DNA of 33,298 bases. Source: a virus. Below the pieces are notes generated by a model. The model had not been told where the DNA came from. It was given only the letters and a program-made list of their open reading frames with translations, and did not search any database. Shown here one piece after another: positions 1-6,113 of this stretch (within the stretch, counting starts at the first letter, position 1; each line of letters starts with the position of its first letter). Where the stretch lies: the IMG/VR virus record IMGVR_UViG_3300045006_000031, positions 1 through 33,298 of that record; one strand, written 5' to 3'. A program made the position numbers and the translations under genes.

Positions 1-526
1 GGCAGCCAATATCAATGCGATCTTCGCCCCAATAGGAAACAGCATGACGGGAACCGATGATGTAGATGATCTGCGGCCGCTGGTTATCTTGTATATTGGC
101 CCCGTCGCCAATGCTGGCCCCGTCGCCAATGCTGGCCAAGCTGCCGATTCTGGCCCCGTCGCCAATGCTGGCCCCGTCGCCAATGCTGGCCAAGCTGCCG
201 ATTCTGGCCCCGTCGCCGATGCTGGCCCCGTCGCCGATGCTGGCCCCGTCGCCAATGATGGCCAAGCTGCCAATGCTGGCCCCGTCGCCGATGCTGGCCA
301 AGCTGCCGATGCTGGCCCCGTCGCCAATGCTGGCCAAGCTGCCGATTCTGGCCAAGAAACCGATGCTGGCCCCGTCGCCGATGCTGGCCCCGTCGCCAAT
401 GCTGGCCAAGCTGCCGATTCTGGCATCGGGGTGAATGCTGATTCCACGCTTATCAAGCTCGGCTGTATTGGCATGGTCGAACTTTTCCCAGCCTTTCCCG
501 AGTGTCCACAGATAAATATTGTTCAT
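1..526 (-). CDS. Hexapeptide-repeat (left-handed beta-helix) phage protein, partial
   Basis: The gene starts at the ATG at 526 after a GGAGGAG ribosome site and reads openly to the window edge, so its C-terminus is missing. About 35 N-terminal residues are followed by 18 consecutive six-residue units (97-421) of the form A-S-I-G-D-G or A-R-I-G-S-L, the pattern of left-handed parallel beta-helix proteins. After the repeats comes a segment with IIGSRHAV and YWGED that I associate with small phage hexapeptide proteins. The repeats are nearly identical at DNA level (18-nt units), suggesting recent expansion. No catalytic histidine can be assigned, so an acyltransferase activity is not claimed. 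It is the last visible gene of the leftward region and has its own promoter at 564-592. Confidence 0.75.
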   Translation of the reverse strand, partial: MNNIYLWTLGKGWEKFDHANTAELDKRGISIHPDARIGSLASIGDGASIGDGASIGFLARIGSLASIGDGASIGSLASIGDGASIGSLAIIGDGASIGDGASIGDGARIGSLASIGDGASIGDGARIGSLASIGDGASIGDGANIQDNQRPQIIYIIGSRHAVSYWGEDRIDIGC

Positions 527-563
527 CTCAATCTCCTCCGGCGCATCAGCACCTTATGAGATA

Positions 564-592
564 AGTATAACCCTACATGATGGATTATGCAA
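564..592 (-). promoter_or_regulatory. Sigma70-type promoter for the hexapeptide-repeat gene
   Basis: On the minus strand, TTGCAT (587-592) is separated by exactly 17 nt from TATACT (564-569). It lies in the short gap between the HTPGPW gene and the hexapeptide-repeat gene and points at the latter. The -10 box matches the consensus at five of six positions; the -35 box is weaker. Confidence 0.55.
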
Positions 593-614
593 GTATTATT
601 TCCAACTATTTTTT

Positions 615-884
615 TCAGCGGTTTCCGCCGACGGCTTTTTGGATTGCCGCGTTGATGCGGTCGACTATGCCAAGCGGCACATCGTATTCACTCCAATACT
701 CTGCGCACTCCTGCAGCTCCATGAGCACCTCAAGCAAATCTGGAGCGGCGGCAATCAATTTTGAGTTTGGCTCACGACAGGAAAAAGGCGGCCCGAAAAC
801 TTGTGCCACCGTTGTTTCGGCACTTTTGATGTATCCATGGCAATCAGTTACCCATGGTCCTGGCGTATGCTTTTGCTTTTCCAT
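615..884 (-). CDS. Small HTPGPW-type phage protein
   Basis: This 89-residue protein begins with MEKQKHTPGPW and continues with NSKLIAAAPDLLEVL. Those two motifs mark a very common family of small phage proteins of unknown function. The ATG at 884 follows GGAGGAA at short spacing and overlaps the stop codon of the upstream gene, so translation is probably coupled. No catalytic motif or membrane segment is visible. Confidence 0.8.
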   Translation of the reverse strand: MEKQKHTPGPWVTDCHGYIKSAETTVAQVFGPPFSCREPNSKLIAAAPDLLEVLMELQECAEYWSEYDVPLGIVDRINAAIQKAVGGNR

Positions 885-1183
885 CACTTCCTCCGTTTCC
901 TCATTGGTCGCCTGGCCGGCTTGGTCAGCTTGGCAAGCTCGGCGGCGCTCAGGTCAGACAGCGCACGGCCAGCCAGGCGGGTGTATAGCGTTGTCGGATT
1001 GATGCCACTCGCCCTGGCAAGCGCCGCTACGGTGCCCAGCCTTGGCCTATGCCGTCTTAGATCGTCAAGATCCTCCAGGGTGTAGTCATGCCAGTGCTTC
1101 AGCCCATACCGATCCAGCATTCTGCCCCTGATGGTGCTTTCAGGTACACCGACGCTGGCGGCAAAATCACGTATTGATTGCAC
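884..1183 (-). CDS. Small helix-turn-helix-like protein
   Basis: The product is about 99 residues, basic at its C-terminus (KPARRPMRKRRK), with two possible helix-turn-helix segments: one near the N-terminus (IRDFAASVGVPESTIRGRM) and one around VAALARASGINPTTLYTRL. I chose the GTG at 1183 because GAGGA stands 8 nt upstream; a TTG at 1210 would add nine residues and has no better signal. The gene overlaps the end of the VRR-NUC gene. It probably binds DNA, but the target is unknown. Confidence 0.6.
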   Translation of the reverse strand: MQSIRDFAASVGVPESTIRGRMLDRYGLKHWHDYTLEDLDDLRRHRPRLGTVAALARASGINPTTLYTRLAGRALSDLSAAELAKLTKPARRPMRKRRK

Positions 1184-1487
1184 GGCAAATATCCTCAACG
1201 CTTCTTGCAACTATATATTCATGCCCAAGCGATTCGACACGGGCCTGGAAGCGTTTCTGTGCATCGCTTTGTTTACCGTCCTCAGCTTTGACCTCGACGA
1301 ACACAACCCGGCCAAGCAATACCACTACCAAGTCAGACGCGCCAGCCCGCAGTCCCATGCTGACCAACTGCATCTGCTGTACGGCTGACCGTCCATGTGC
1401 TTCGTTATTTATGGCAAAAAAATAATGCCCGCGATCTTGGAGCCACTTACATAGCTCGATCTGTAGCTTCGCTTCCTCGTGCTTCAT
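1167..1487 (-). CDS. VRR-NUC domain nuclease
   Basis: This 106-residue protein resembles stand-alone VRR-NUC proteins of phages, a PD-(D/E)XK-type nuclease fold. The visible core is E4/E5 in the first helix, the segment GRSAVQQMQLVSMGLRAGASDLVVV, the E-V-K motif in VFVEVKAEDGKQSDAQ, and a C-terminal strand-helix (YIVARSVEDICRAI). VRR-NUC proteins are linked to branched-DNA cleavage and often sit beside a phage helicase, as here. The start overlaps the helicase 3' end by 41 nt, which indicates one operon. Activity on Holliday junctions is inferred from the family. Confidence 0.85.
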   Translation of the reverse strand: MKHEEAKLQIELCKWLQDRGHYFFAINNEAHGRSAVQQMQLVSMGLRAGASDLVVVLLGRVVFVEVKAEDGKQSDAQKRFQARVESLGHEYIVARSVEDICRAINT

Positions 1488-3999
1488 CGTCTGGCCTCCA
1501 GTGCATAAAATCAGGTAACGTATCCTTGTAGAACTCTTTGCGCACTACCTTAGTGTATTTCCCATCCGGTATTGTCCAAATGGTATGCGGCCCCTCTATC
1601 TTCCTACCATTGGCAATCGACACCCATGCGTGGGCATCTTCACATGCCAGGACACCAAACGCCTTGCATTCTTTCAGATACCCGGATCGAAACTTGCTTT
1701 TCGGGAACACCCAATCATAGTAGTACTCACCAAGCCCGCATTCATACTCGATCTTCACGCACGCATCTTTCCCTGGCTTGCTGTGCACCGAAAACCACGT
1801 TTTGTTGACCTTGCGTTCGACTGGCACGATATCAGTCGATAACACTGGCGCATCAGATGCGACGTGTTCGATGTTCTTTTCTGGTACCGGAAACTCATAA
1901 CCGCACGCTGGGCATTGCATGGTCGCAGCCGGCAGGATATAGTCGCAAACAGGGCAGCATTTGCTCGGCGGTATACCGTCGCCTTTGCCTGGCTTGCGGT
2001 CTGGATCTATCTTGTCGATCGGCCCGAACCGCATGCAATTGCCAGCGTAGTCAAGGACGACGCAGTTGTGGACTAATAATCCCTCAACAGTGAAACAATT
2101 TCTTGGTCCGGAATTGAGAATGTCCCATACACGCCTTTTGGTTTGCACGATTTCTTGTTGAATCTTTCTATGATATCCTGGAAAGACATCCCTTTTGAAA
2201 ACATTGCAACCAAGGTTGAGTCGGCATACCGTATCTCTGGGTGTTCCATTCTGAATTTGTGCATCATTGGAGTATTCTGTTTTCTTCTTGTGTTGTTCAT
2301 ATTTGATTTTCTTTTCAAATATCTGATGTTCCCTATTTCGTAGCCTTTTGAATTGTCTATCCTGTCTATTTCCATATCCGGATGAATACCTATGTTTTCT
2401 TGGATATATATAGCCATCTCCAATGGAGTAGAGAATTTGAAAAGTATCCCTCTCCCGCCGTAGTTTTTGTATTCTCTGGTTTTTGGATTTGTGCATCTTT
2501 CTTTTGCTGATGAACATCTGCTGTAAAGCCATTTTGGAACACTTCTTGGGTTCCCGCATTTCCTGCACCCAGCTATATTTCTTTTCAAATTGGACATCGA
2601 TACCAATTTTTCTTCTTCGCATCTCATGCACTTTACCAACATCAAGGCTCTCTTCTTTTCGTTCCGAAAAACCGTCCCTGATATAACCTTCAGATAATTG
2701 AATTCCATCCCGACCATTTCCGGTAACTCTGATGGGAATTTGTTTTTGGGAACACTCCCCAAAGGTGCGCCAACCTTCTTTGGTGTAGACTTTATGGTCT
2801 GGTGTTGCTGTGAGTCCTGCATATGTTATTACCTCCCTTTCCCCGCGTAATACTATACCATCATGACTTACATAAGTCAACCCATCCCATACCTTCATAT
2901 ATTTTTTTACATTCTGGATTTTTACTAAACCGTAGTCAGTTAAAACCATTTGGTCTTCCGCAATGCAATCTCTTTTCCCTTCTGCTCTACGCATGCCTCG
3001 GCCAAGGATCTGGATATGCAGTCCGGCGCTTTCGGTCGGGCGAAGGATTCCAATCATGTCAATCCTTGGATTATCGTACCCGGTAGTCAGTACTGCGACA
3101 TTGACCACACATCTGGTTTCGCCTGACTTATGCCGCCTGATTATCTCGTCGCGCTCTTCCTTCGGCGTGTCGCCCGTTACCATTTCGGCGCTCACGCCAT
3201 GCACCATCAGACAGTCAGTTATCTGCTTTGCATGATCGACGCCAATGGCAAAGACAATCCAGCATCGCCGGTCTGATGCCCTGGCTATCATATCCGATAC
3301 CGCAATCTCGGTTATGTCGCCAGCCATGGCCGCCTTCTCAAGTTCCCCCGTGACGAACTCGGCCCCGCGATGCGCAACCTTTGAGGTATCAATTGTAACC
3401 TTGCCAGCCTTGGTCGTCAGATTCGACAGCCAGCCGTCAGCTATCAGCCGCAGGATATCGGCATTGTATGCCATGTGATGAAATATCCGGTCATCGCCTT
3501 TGTGTATCCAGCCGGTCGTCAGTCGGAACGGCGTCGCGCTCAAGCCAATGACGCGCATGTTCGGGTTCATCGTCAAAAGCATGTTGAGCGTCTTTTTGTA
3601 TAGCGTGCCTTCTTCTGTGGACACGGAATGTACCTCATCAACGATTACGATGTCGAACGCGTCGCGCTTATGGATATGCTTGGCGATTGACTGGATGCCG
3701 GCAAACACAATCGGCTCATGCAATTCGCGCTTACCAAGGCCAGCGCTATAGATCCCGACAGGAGCCGATGGCCATAGATGCAAAAGTTTCTCGGCGTTTT
3801 GGGCAATCAACTCCCGCGAATGGACCAGCATCAAGATCCTGGCTCCCCACTGGCTATGCAGCCGCTCGACAAGCGCCGCGATGACCAGCGATTTGCCGGA
3901 GCCGGTCGGCAGACAAATAACATAGTTTCCAGGTATTCCGGCTGCCCATCCATCAAAAACAGCCTGGACGGCATCCTGCTGATAGTCGCGCAAAACCAT
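1447..3999 (-). CDS. Superfamily 2 DEAD/DEAH helicase interrupted by an intein
   Basis: The precursor has 850 residues; removing the 301-residue intein leaves about 549, a usual size for a phage SF2 helicase. Visible motifs are the Q-like R-D-Y-Q-Q at the N-terminus, Walker A PTGSGKS (31-37), DEVH (121-124), SATP (154-157) and motif VI QILGRGMRR (330-338). A C-terminal zinc ribbon has CPVC (682-685) and CPAC (696-699). The intein sits 6-7 residues after motif VI, and the extein resumes with CVVLDYAGN, giving a normal helicase sequence once spliced. I chose the ATG at 3999 because GAGAGG lies 7 nt upstream; the TTG at 4005 is less likely. It probably unwinds DNA in phage replication or recombination together with the neighbouring Gp157, DUF669 and VRR-NUC proteins. 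Confidence 0.9.
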   Translation of the reverse strand: MVLRDYQQDAVQAVFDGWAAGIPGNYVICLPTGSGKSLVIAALVERLHSQWGARILMLVHSRELIAQNAEKLLHLWPSAPVGIYSAGLGKRELHEPIVFAGIQSIAKHIHKRDAFDIVIVDEVHSVSTEEGTLYKKTLNMLLTMNPNMRVIGLSATPFRLTTGWIHKGDDRIFHHMAYNADILRLIADGWLSNLTTKAGKVTIDTSKVAHRGAEFVTGELEKAAMAGDITEIAVSDMIARASDRRCWIVFAIGVDHAKQITDCLMVHGVSAEMVTGDTPKEERDEIIRRHKSGETRCVVNVAVLTTGYDNPRIDMIGILRPTESAGLHIQILGRGMRRAEGKRDCIAEDQMVLTDYGLVKIQNVKKYMKVWDGLTYVSHDGIVLRGEREVITYAGLTATPDHKVYTKEGWRTFGECSQKQIPIRVTGNGRDGIQLSEGYIRDGFSERKEESLDVGKVHEMRRRKIGIDVQFEKKYSWVQEMREPKKCSKMALQQMFISKRKMHKSKNQRIQKLRRERDTFQILYSIGDGYIYPRKHRYSSGYGNRQDRQFKRLRNREHQIFEKKIKYEQHKKKTEYSNDAQIQNGTPRDTVCRLNLGCNVFKRDVFPGYHRKIQQEIVQTKRRVWDILNSGPRNCFTVEGLLVHNCVVLDYAGNCMRFGPIDKIDPDRKPGKGDGIPPSKCCPVCDYILPAATMQCPACGYEFPVPEKNIEHVASDAPVLSTDIVPVERKVNKTWFSVHSKPGKDACVKIEYECGLGEYYYDWVFPKSKFRSGYLKECKAFGVLACEDAHAWVSIANGRKIEGPHTIWTIPDGKYTKVVRKEFYKDTLPDFMHWRPDDEARGSEATDRAM
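2073..2822 (-). CDS. HNH homing endonuclease nested in the intein in an alternative frame
   Basis: This 249-residue protein is read from the same strand as the helicase but one base out of frame, and lies wholly inside the intein DNA. It has an N-terminal basic region and a zinc-knuckle-like set of cysteines (CMRC at 65-68, CRKC at 86-89). Next come a helical segment WLYSRCSSAKERC and YKNYGGRGI (118-126). The HNH core is IDRIDNSKGYEIGNIRYLKR (152-171), followed by NMNNTRRK. This is the layout of free-standing phage HNH endonucleases. AGGGAGGT (2831-2838) is an excellent ribosome site 8 nt before the ATG, and TAG ends the gene 5 nt before the last intein codon. It would cut intein-less helicase genes and so promote intein homing; that role is inferred. 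Confidence 0.88.
   Translation of the reverse strand: MQDSQQHQTIKSTPKKVGAPLGSVPKNKFPSELPEMVGMEFNYLKVISGTVFRNEKKRALMLVKCMRCEEEKLVSMSNLKRNIAGCRKCGNPRSVPKWLYSRCSSAKERCTNPKTREYKNYGGRGILFKFSTPLEMAIYIQENIGIHPDMEIDRIDNSKGYEIGNIRYLKRKSNMNNTRRKQNTPMMHKFRMEHPEIRYADSTLVAMFSKGMSFQDIIERFNKKSCKPKGVYGTFSIPDQEIVSLLRDY
2831..2838 (-). promoter_or_regulatory. Shine-Dalgarno site of the nested HNH gene
   Basis: The minus strand reads AGGGAGGT, then 8 nt, then the ATG of the HNH gene. In the intein frame the same bases code for the residues just before block B (R-E-V-I-T-Y). A near-perfect ribosome site at the right distance is independent support that the nested gene is translated on its own, not only as part of the helicase. 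Confidence 0.8.
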
Positions 4000-4018
4000 A
4001 CACAAACCTCTCTACTCA

Positions 4019-4090
4019 AGCCCGATGCAGGAATTGCACCCACGACATCCGCGATACAAAGGCGGCGTTCTGCTGCTGAACTAATCGGGC
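4019..4090 (-). tRNA. tRNA-Thr(TGT)-like gene, partly degenerate
   Basis: The cloverleaf is clear. A perfect 7-bp acceptor stem (GCCCGAT/ATCGGGC) is followed by a 4-bp D stem (GTTC/GAAC), then an anticodon arm with stem CCGCC/CGCGG and loop TTTGTAT. The loop gives anticodon TGT (threonine) with T33 and A37. The T stem GTGGG/CCTGC contains two G-T pairs. Departures from consensus are a C-C mismatch at the base of the anticodon loop, a 7-nt D loop without the GG pair, and a T loop TGCAATT in which the usual T55 is G. No CCA is encoded. It could be a functional divergent phage tRNA or a decaying one. Confidence 0.6.
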
Positions 4091-4092
4091 AA

Positions 4093-4168
4093 TGGAGCCA
4101 GTCGGGGATGATCCGACTACGCAATGCGCAACGGCCGGAATTTATACTGCATTCTTTCCGTTGGCCCC
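4093..4168 (-). ncRNA. tRNA-sized folded element, possible tRNA remnant
   Basis: The 76-nt element directly precedes the tRNA-Thr-like gene. Its ends pair as a 7-bp acceptor (GGGGCCA/TGGCTCC, one G-T), and a T-arm-like hairpin GTCGG/CCGAC with a 7-nt loop lies at the expected place. A possible D stem is GGAA/TTCC with an unusually long loop. No acceptable anticodon arm forms, so I do not call a tRNA; a decayed tRNA or chance folding are both possible. Confidence 0.25.
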
Positions 4169-4360
4169 GTTTGAAAGCGTCCGGGCGGAATTGTGACCCG
4201 GTGGCGGCTCGGGGCCGGCTGGCCCCGTTGGTTCCCACATGCCGCTCACGCACATCATCAAGCCCATTGGGCCTGGCAGGGCGCGACCCTGCTGCCGCAT
4301 TACTCCTTCGGCCTCGCTTCCAGGCTGTTTATTTACGTCACTACAGCCATTAGGTGACGG

Positions 4361-4885
4361 CTAAAAAATCTCGTGTTGCTCAACCTGCTGCGCCGGCTGC
4401 GCTGGCTGCACAGACTCCCACGGCTTGCTCGTCGCCTGAGCAGTCACCGGTTGCGGCGCGGCAGCGGGCGCGGCAGGTGCTGCTGTCTTGGCAACCGGCT
4501 TCCAGCTCTTGATGACGTTTTGCGCATCGTAACCATCGGATGCCGGCTTGATGCCAACGGTAATCAACACCGGCCTGTTATGGAACTCGACAGTGTCGGT
4601 AGCATTGGGCTTTCCGGTGGCGATCTTGATGCTTGCCATCTCGCGCTTGGCAATCGCTACCGCCTGCTCGTTCCGGTTCCACAGATTCAAGTTCTGCCAC
4701 AGCTTGCGCTTCTTGTACTTGCCGTCGACAATCTCGACTTCAAGCTTGATATACTTGCCGGTGTAATCCTTGGTCTGCTTGACCTCGCTTGCCACAATTA
4801 CGGCAACATACTCGCCAACCGGGATCGGAGAAAAATCATCCTGCGGCTCAACGCCGTTCATGTCTACGTCTGCAAATCCTGCCAT
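4361..4885 (-). CDS. DUF669 family protein, likely single-strand DNA-binding
   Basis: The 174-residue protein has the DUF669 hallmark KLWQNLNLWNRNEQAVAIAKREMASI (about residues 61-86), which aligns with this phage family. The core is followed by an Ala/Pro/Gln-rich linker (about 134-165) and ends in EIF. The combination of a beta-rich core, a flexible linker and an acidic tip resembles single-stranded DNA-binding proteins, and DUF669 genes commonly lie in phage replication or recombination operons. The ATG overlaps the stop of the Gp157-like gene (TAATG) after GAGGG. ssDNA binding is inferred from family context and was not read from residues. Confidence 0.8.
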   Translation of the reverse strand: MAGFADVDMNGVEPQDDFSPIPVGEYVAVIVASEVKQTKDYTGKYIKLEVEIVDGKYKKRKLWQNLNLWNRNEQAVAIAKREMASIKIATGKPNATDTVEFHNRPVLITVGIKPASDGYDAQNVIKSWKPVAKTAAPAAPAAAPQPVTAQATSKPWESVQPAQPAQQVEQHEIF

Positions 4886-5370
4886 TATTTTACCCTCAAA
4901 GATTTGGTCTGCACCAGCTTACAGCCGGCGATTTCGATTCCGTCAAGTAACGCTTTCTTGAGTGCTGCCTTGTCTGCCTCAATCTTGACGCGTTGGTACT
5001 CAGCCGGCAATTTTTCTGCCTCAAGCATCATCTCGACTGACTGCGGATTGTTTTGGATGCGCACACTGAACAACGCACCGTCAACCTTGTCGACACCAAT
5101 CGACTCCATCTCATACTGCATATACTCGCGCAGCCGCTCGATCTTGGCCTCAATGGCCTTCCTGCGAGTATCCAGCCTGGCGCGTTCATCGGTGATGGCG
5201 TCTGACTGTGCTTTAGCATTGGCAAGCACCATGCAGCAGTTCTCGATCTTCTCGGTCAGACTTACTTGCAGTCCAGCATATAGATCAGCAAATGCCTGGA
5301 TGTCGTCGTCAGTATCCAACTCGATTGAATCGAGCGCCCGGAACTGGTCTTTGATTTCGTAGAGCTTCAT
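4885..5370 (-). CDS. Gp157-like siphovirus protein
   Basis: The 161-residue protein resembles the Gp157 family of siphovirus early proteins. It has an acidic helical N-terminus, a long coiled-coil-like helix (about 58-90, with LDTRRKAIEAKIERLREYMQ), then a beta-strand region SVRIQNNPQSVEM and LPAEYQRVKIEADKAALKKAL near the C-terminus. Known relatives have been linked to phage resistance or replication operons, but the mechanism is not settled. The start codon overlaps the stop of the pentapeptide-repeat gene, and the stop overlaps the DUF669 start. Confidence 0.85.
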   Translation of the reverse strand: MKLYEIKDQFRALDSIELDTDDDIQAFADLYAGLQVSLTEKIENCCMVLANAKAQSDAITDERARLDTRRKAIEAKIERLREYMQYEMESIGVDKVDGALFSVRIQNNPQSVEMMLEAEKLPAEYQRVKIEADKAALKKALLDGIEIAGCKLVQTKSLRVK

Positions 5371-6113
5371 TTTTTCAACCTCCCGACCACTGCTTTGAAA
5401 AACGCAATGGCATCGCGGTAATTCTGGCCGTGAACAGAATCACCATGGGTGGACTGCACCTTAGCCTCAAATTCAGCTAAGGTTCCCACGAAGCACCCGC
5501 ACCAAATCTTGTCTTCCTCAACCCAGAAGAGTGTCTGGCGGCCTTCGCGGCCAATACCAGCGACTGACAAGATAGTATTGACCTCACGTCCGCCGATATT
5601 GCGCAAGTTGGCCCCGACCGAGCTGGCCTCGACCAAGCTGGCTCCGACCAAGTTGGCCCCGACCAAGCTGGCCCCGTCCAAGCTGGCCTCGACCAAGCTG
5701 GCCCCGTCCAAGTTGGCCCCGTCCAACCTGGCCCTGACCAACCTGGCCCCGACCAAGCTGGCCCTGACCAAGTTGGCCCCGTCCAACCTGGCCCCGTCCA
5801 AGTTGGCCCTGACCAACCTGGCCCCGACCAAGCTGGCCTCGACCAAGCTGGCTCCGACCAAGCTGGCACCGTCCAAGTTGGCCCCGACCAAGCTGGCCCT
5901 GACCAAGTTGGCCTCGACCAAGCTGGCCCCGACCAAGCTGGCCTCGACCAAGTTGGCCCCGTCCAACCTGGCCCCGTCCAAGTTGGCCCCGTCCAACCTG
6001 GCCCCGACCAAGTTGGCCCTGACCAAGTTGGCCCTGACACCATCCTCATTACCATCCAACCACTTGCGATGCTTGGCGATAATTTCGGCGAGTTGTTCAG
6101 TTGTATAAGTCAT
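5367..6113 (-). CDS. Pentapeptide-repeat protein
   Basis: Residues 26-170 hold 29 uninterrupted five-residue units such as [15 protein letters not shown] and VGARL, which predict a right-handed quadrilateral beta-helix. A short N-terminal segment ([16 protein letters not shown]) precedes the repeats, and about 78 C-terminal residues follow, ending with a region rich in aromatic and basic residues. Similar phage proteins carry the same N-terminal lead and C-terminal domain. Some pentapeptide proteins mimic DNA and bind gyrase, but nothing here proves that. The 15-nt DNA units are almost identical, so copy number likely varies by recombination. The gene is coupled by ATGA overlaps on both sides. 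Confidence 0.85.
   Translation of the reverse strand: MTYTTEQLAEIIAKHRKWLDGNEDGVRANLVRANLVGARLDGANLDGARLDGANLVEASLVGASLVEANLVRASLVGANLDGASLVGASLVEASLVGARLVRANLDGARLDGANLVRASLVGARLVRARLDGANLDGASLVEASLDGASLVGANLVGASLVEASSVGANLRNIGGREVNTILSVAGIGREGRQTLFWVEEDKIWCGCFVGTLAEFEAKVQSTHGDSVHGQNYRDAIAFFKAVVGRLKK

Larger units (their letters stand above)
2065..2967 (-). mobile_element. Intein with a dual-coded HNH endonuclease
   Basis: The intein runs from Cys345 to Asn645 of the helicase precursor and is followed by Cys646. Block A is CIAEDQMVLTDYGLVKI. Block B is GLTATPDHKVYTKEGW with the T-x-x-H motif. Block F is VWDILNSGPRNCFTV and block G is VEGLLVHN followed by C. All residues needed for protein splicing (Cys1, block B His, penultimate His, final Asn, Cys+1) are present. 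The middle 200 residues in this frame are rich in K, R and Q and show no LAGLIDADG or HNH motif. That central DNA instead encodes an HNH endonuclease in another frame of the same strand. The region is visibly AT-richer than the helicase around it, consistent with acquisition by transfer. Confidence 0.9.
4000..4360. other. 361-nt non-coding, hairpin-rich gap
   Basis: No convincing gene fills this stretch between the DUF669 gene and the helicase; the frames that are open lack protein-like composition. On the minus strand it holds a tRNA-Thr-like sequence (4019-4090), a second tRNA-sized element (4093-4168) and several strong hairpins: CGGGGCC/GGCCCCG around 4218-4235, GCAGGG/CCCTGC around 4279-4295, and CGTCAC/GTGACG near the end of the DUF669 gene. 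The helicase ribosome site follows directly after the tRNA. Its GC-rich, structured nature contrasts with ordinary short phage gaps. Confidence 0.6.

Noticed and set aside
44-559. Long plus-strand open frames with repeated AGPVANAG or LAPSPM units
   Set aside because: They are the reverse complement of the hexapeptide-repeat gene. The periodic DNA keeps several frames open. The minus frame has a good ribosome site, a promoter and beta-helix logic.
4175-4250. A further tRNA in the gap upstream of the tRNA-Thr-like gene
   Set aside because: Length and a few end pairings are tRNA-like, but the acceptor has mismatches and the central hairpin has a 4-nt loop, so no cloverleaf forms.
3778-4353. 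Open frames on both strands across the gap before the helicase
   Set aside because: Composition is rich in R, S and P without recognisable domains, there is no ribosome site, and the region folds as RNA.
5600-6040. Repeat array that might be taken for CRISPR
   Set aside because: Units are 15 nt without spacers and code for pentapeptide repeats; no cas genes are present.
5449-6108. Plus-strand 219-codon and minus-frame 192-codon frames with TKLAP or GPTWSGP repeats
   Set aside because: They are shadows of the 15-nt repeats of the pentapeptide gene, with no ribosome site and no plausible fold.
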